From Sphingomonas sp. H160509 (GTDB lineage Bacteria > Pseudomonadota > Alphaproteobacteria > Sphingomonadales > Sphingomonadaceae), in contig NZ_JAMXSR020000002.1 in assembly GCF_024124765.2 (NCBI RefSeq), positions 3,244,001 to 3,308,000 of the forward strand: DNA of 64,000 nt, written 5' to 3'. Every line of letters starts with the position of its first letter. Position 1 is the stretch's first letter. A program made the translations under genes and the position numbers. This document shows positions 62,804 through 64,000 of the stretch, one piece after another. The notes below the pieces were generated by a model. That model saw only the letters and a list, made by a program, of their open reading frames with translations. It made no database searches and was not told the DNA's origin.

Positions 62804-63540
62804 GACCCCGAAGCGCCGCCCGCAGGCGCGTCATGGTCATGCTGCCACAGCGCGATGTCTTCCGGCCGGTCGATCTCCTGCCAGCGGACATCGCCTGCGA
62901 TCCGCACCGCGCGGACGCCGACGGTCTCCGCGACGCGCCGGACGACGGCGTGATGATAGGCGTGGATGCCGTCCTCCTCGCCGATCACTGCGCGCAACGC
63001 CTCGGCATAGGCGCCGCCGCCGGTCGACACGATCAGGCCGAGCGATCGCTCTGTGGCCTGATGCCCGACCAGGTGCTTGCCGACCGCGACGACAGCGTCG
63101 CCGTCCGCCTCGACCAGCATGTCGTCGAGTCCCGGCGTCGCCAGCGGCTCGATGACCAGCTTCACGCCCGATTCTCCATCGGCAAGCGCCGCGCGCAAGA
63201 TAGCCGCATCGAACAGCGTGTCGCCGTTCATCAACGCAAACGGCTCTTCGAGAAATCCGCGCGATGCCCACACGCTGCCGATGCTGTTGGCGATCGCCCA
63301 GAACGGGTTGAACACGAGTTCGGTGGGTACGCCACCGCCGCGCGCCGCCAGATGCGCCGCGACCTGCTCGATCCGGTAGCCGCCGACGATCACCGCCCCC
63401 TCGAACCCGGCCTCCGCCACCGCGTCGAGCTGATGATCGAGGATCGCGCGGCCACCGACCTGCACGAGGCATTTCGGCGTCGTCAGCGTCAACGGCAGCA
63501 GTCGCGATCCGTGACCGGCAGCAAGGATGATGGCCTTCAT
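62800..63540 (-). CDS. Sugar/alcohol-phosphate nucleotidyltransferase (LicC/IPCT-like)
   Basis: 246 residues from the ATG at 63540. KAIILAAGHGSRLLPLTLTTPKCLVQVGG is the nucleotide site with the Lys, and FALMNGDTLFD carries the metal Asp. The compact size, the FNPFWAIANSIGSVWASR pattern and a late DVRWQEIDRPEDI resemble CTP-using enzymes such as choline-phosphate or inositol-phosphate cytidylyltransferases. It precedes the glycerophosphotransferase-like gene with an ATGA overlap, so it likely supplies that enzyme's CDP-activated donor. The sugar or alcohol is unknown. Confidence 0.82.
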   Translation of the reverse strand: MKAIILAAGHGSRLLPLTLTTPKCLVQVGGRAILDHQLDAVAEAGFEGAVIVGGYRIEQVAAHLAARGGGVPTELVFNPFWAIANSIGSVWASRGFLEEPFALMNGDTLFDAAILRAALADGESGVKLVIEPLATPGLDDMLVEADGDAVVAVGKHLVGHQATERSLGLIVSTGGGAYAEALRAVIGEEDGIHAYHHAVVRRVAETVGVRAVRIAGDVRWQEIDRPEDIALWQHDHDAPAGGASGS

Positions 63541-63647
63541 GGGCGCGGACTTACGCACGAAGTGTGGCAGGAAAAAAGCTGCTACGTATCGCGCGATTAT
63601 GCTGCACTGCAGCGGAACTCGCATGCCCACCCGGCCGTTGCGCTAAA

Positions 63648-64000
63648 ATGCGCATGTTCAGATCGCTCCACATACCCCCCGAATGGGTCTGGCTGGAGAG
63701 CGTCGCCGTCGTCTCGGCGGCCGTCCTCGTCGCGCTGGTCGCGCACTGGCTGACGATGCGGATCGGCGGCCACGCCCAGCGTCGCTCGACCGCCAAGACC
63801 GACGGCCTCGTCCTCGCCCGCGTCCGCCGCCCGTTGCGCGCGGTTTTCGTCTCGGTCGCCGTCGCGTTCGTATCGCGAATCCTGCCGATGGACAACGACA
63901 TCAAGGATCTGTGGAAGCAGCTGCTCGGCTTCCTCGTCCCCGGGTTGCTCGGCTGGCTCGCGGTCGCGGCGCTGCGCGCGTTCCAGGACGTCATCGAGAT
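63648..64000 (+). CDS. MscS-like mechanosensitive channel, N-terminal part
   Basis: 117 residues from ATG 63648 to the window edge. At least three hydrophobic stretches are seen: VAVVSAAVLVALVAHWL, AVFVSVAVAFVSRILP and LLGFLVPGLLGWLAVAALRAF, with an Arg-rich loop between. The layout resembles the N-terminal helices of larger MscS-family channels, but the diagnostic pore helix lies outside the window. It is divergent from the nucleotidyltransferase gene. Confidence 0.55.
   Translation, partial: MRMFRSLHIPPEWVWLESVAVVSAAVLVALVAHWLTMRIGGHAQRRSTAKTDGLVLARVRRPLRAVFVSVAVAFVSRILPMDNDIKDLWKQLLGFLVPGLLGWLAVAALRAFQDVIE

Overview
The window looks like chromosomal DNA from a sphingomonad (Alphaproteobacteria, most likely Sphingomonas or a close relative). 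The signs are uniformly GC-rich codon use, a TonB-dependent receptor beside a tryptophan-halogenase-like protein, SapC and a cupin, an alphaproteobacterial LexA-type box at nrdA, and many short paired palindromes between genes.

A property of the whole sequence must be kept in mind. About thirty reading-frame breaks fall inside otherwise well-conserved genes. Nearly all are explained by one (sometimes two) surplus bases in a homopolymer, usually G or C, and removing the surplus restores the family consensus. I therefore annotate these genes as single CDSs across the break and treat the breaks as probable sequencing or assembly errors, not biology.

Layout. 0-19 kb: a hemicellulose utilisation locus. 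On the plus strand are GH51 (cut by the window edge), GH95, an esterase and GH43. On the minus strand are a TonB-dependent receptor, a halogenase-like flavoprotein, a sialate-O-acetylesterase-like esterase, GH3-PA14 and GH27. SapC and a JmjC-like cupin are divergent from the receptor. Together they would import decorated arabinoxylan or xyloglucan fragments and strip acyl, arabinosyl, fucosyl, galactosyl and xylosyl groups. 19-21 kb: a nuclease, a toxin-antitoxin module with a third small gene, a decayed DUF2442-like gene and a small secreted protein, in locally AT-richer DNA. 21-25 kb: class I ribonucleotide reductase (nrdB, nrdA). 25-38 kb: a hybrid histidine kinase, a dehalogenase, a GGDEF-EAL-PilZ protein and an RND efflux pump with its own outer-membrane factor and adaptor. 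38-45 kb: a pentose-phosphate operon (rpiA, tkt, tal, gnd) with two HAD phosphatases and a GreA-like factor. 45-54 kb: housekeeping genes (flavoprotein, DEAD-box helicase, YaiI, LprI-like, acyltransferase, tRNA-Arg, nth, dapB). 53-63.6 kb: an envelope-lipid and surface-polymer region holding a DAGK-family lipid kinase, a Tam41-like nucleotidyltransferase, a MobA-like nucleotidyltransferase, a flippase, an asparagine synthetase, a CDP-alcohol phosphatidyltransferase, a CDP-glycerol-glycerophosphotransferase-like protein and a sugar/alcohol-phosphate nucleotidyltransferase. The window ends in a partial MscS-like channel gene.

The best candidates for undescribed biology are the receptor/halogenase/SapC/cupin cassette with a terminator built in between receptor and enzymes, and the two CDP-activated lipid/headgroup gene sets at 53-56 kb and 60-63.5 kb.
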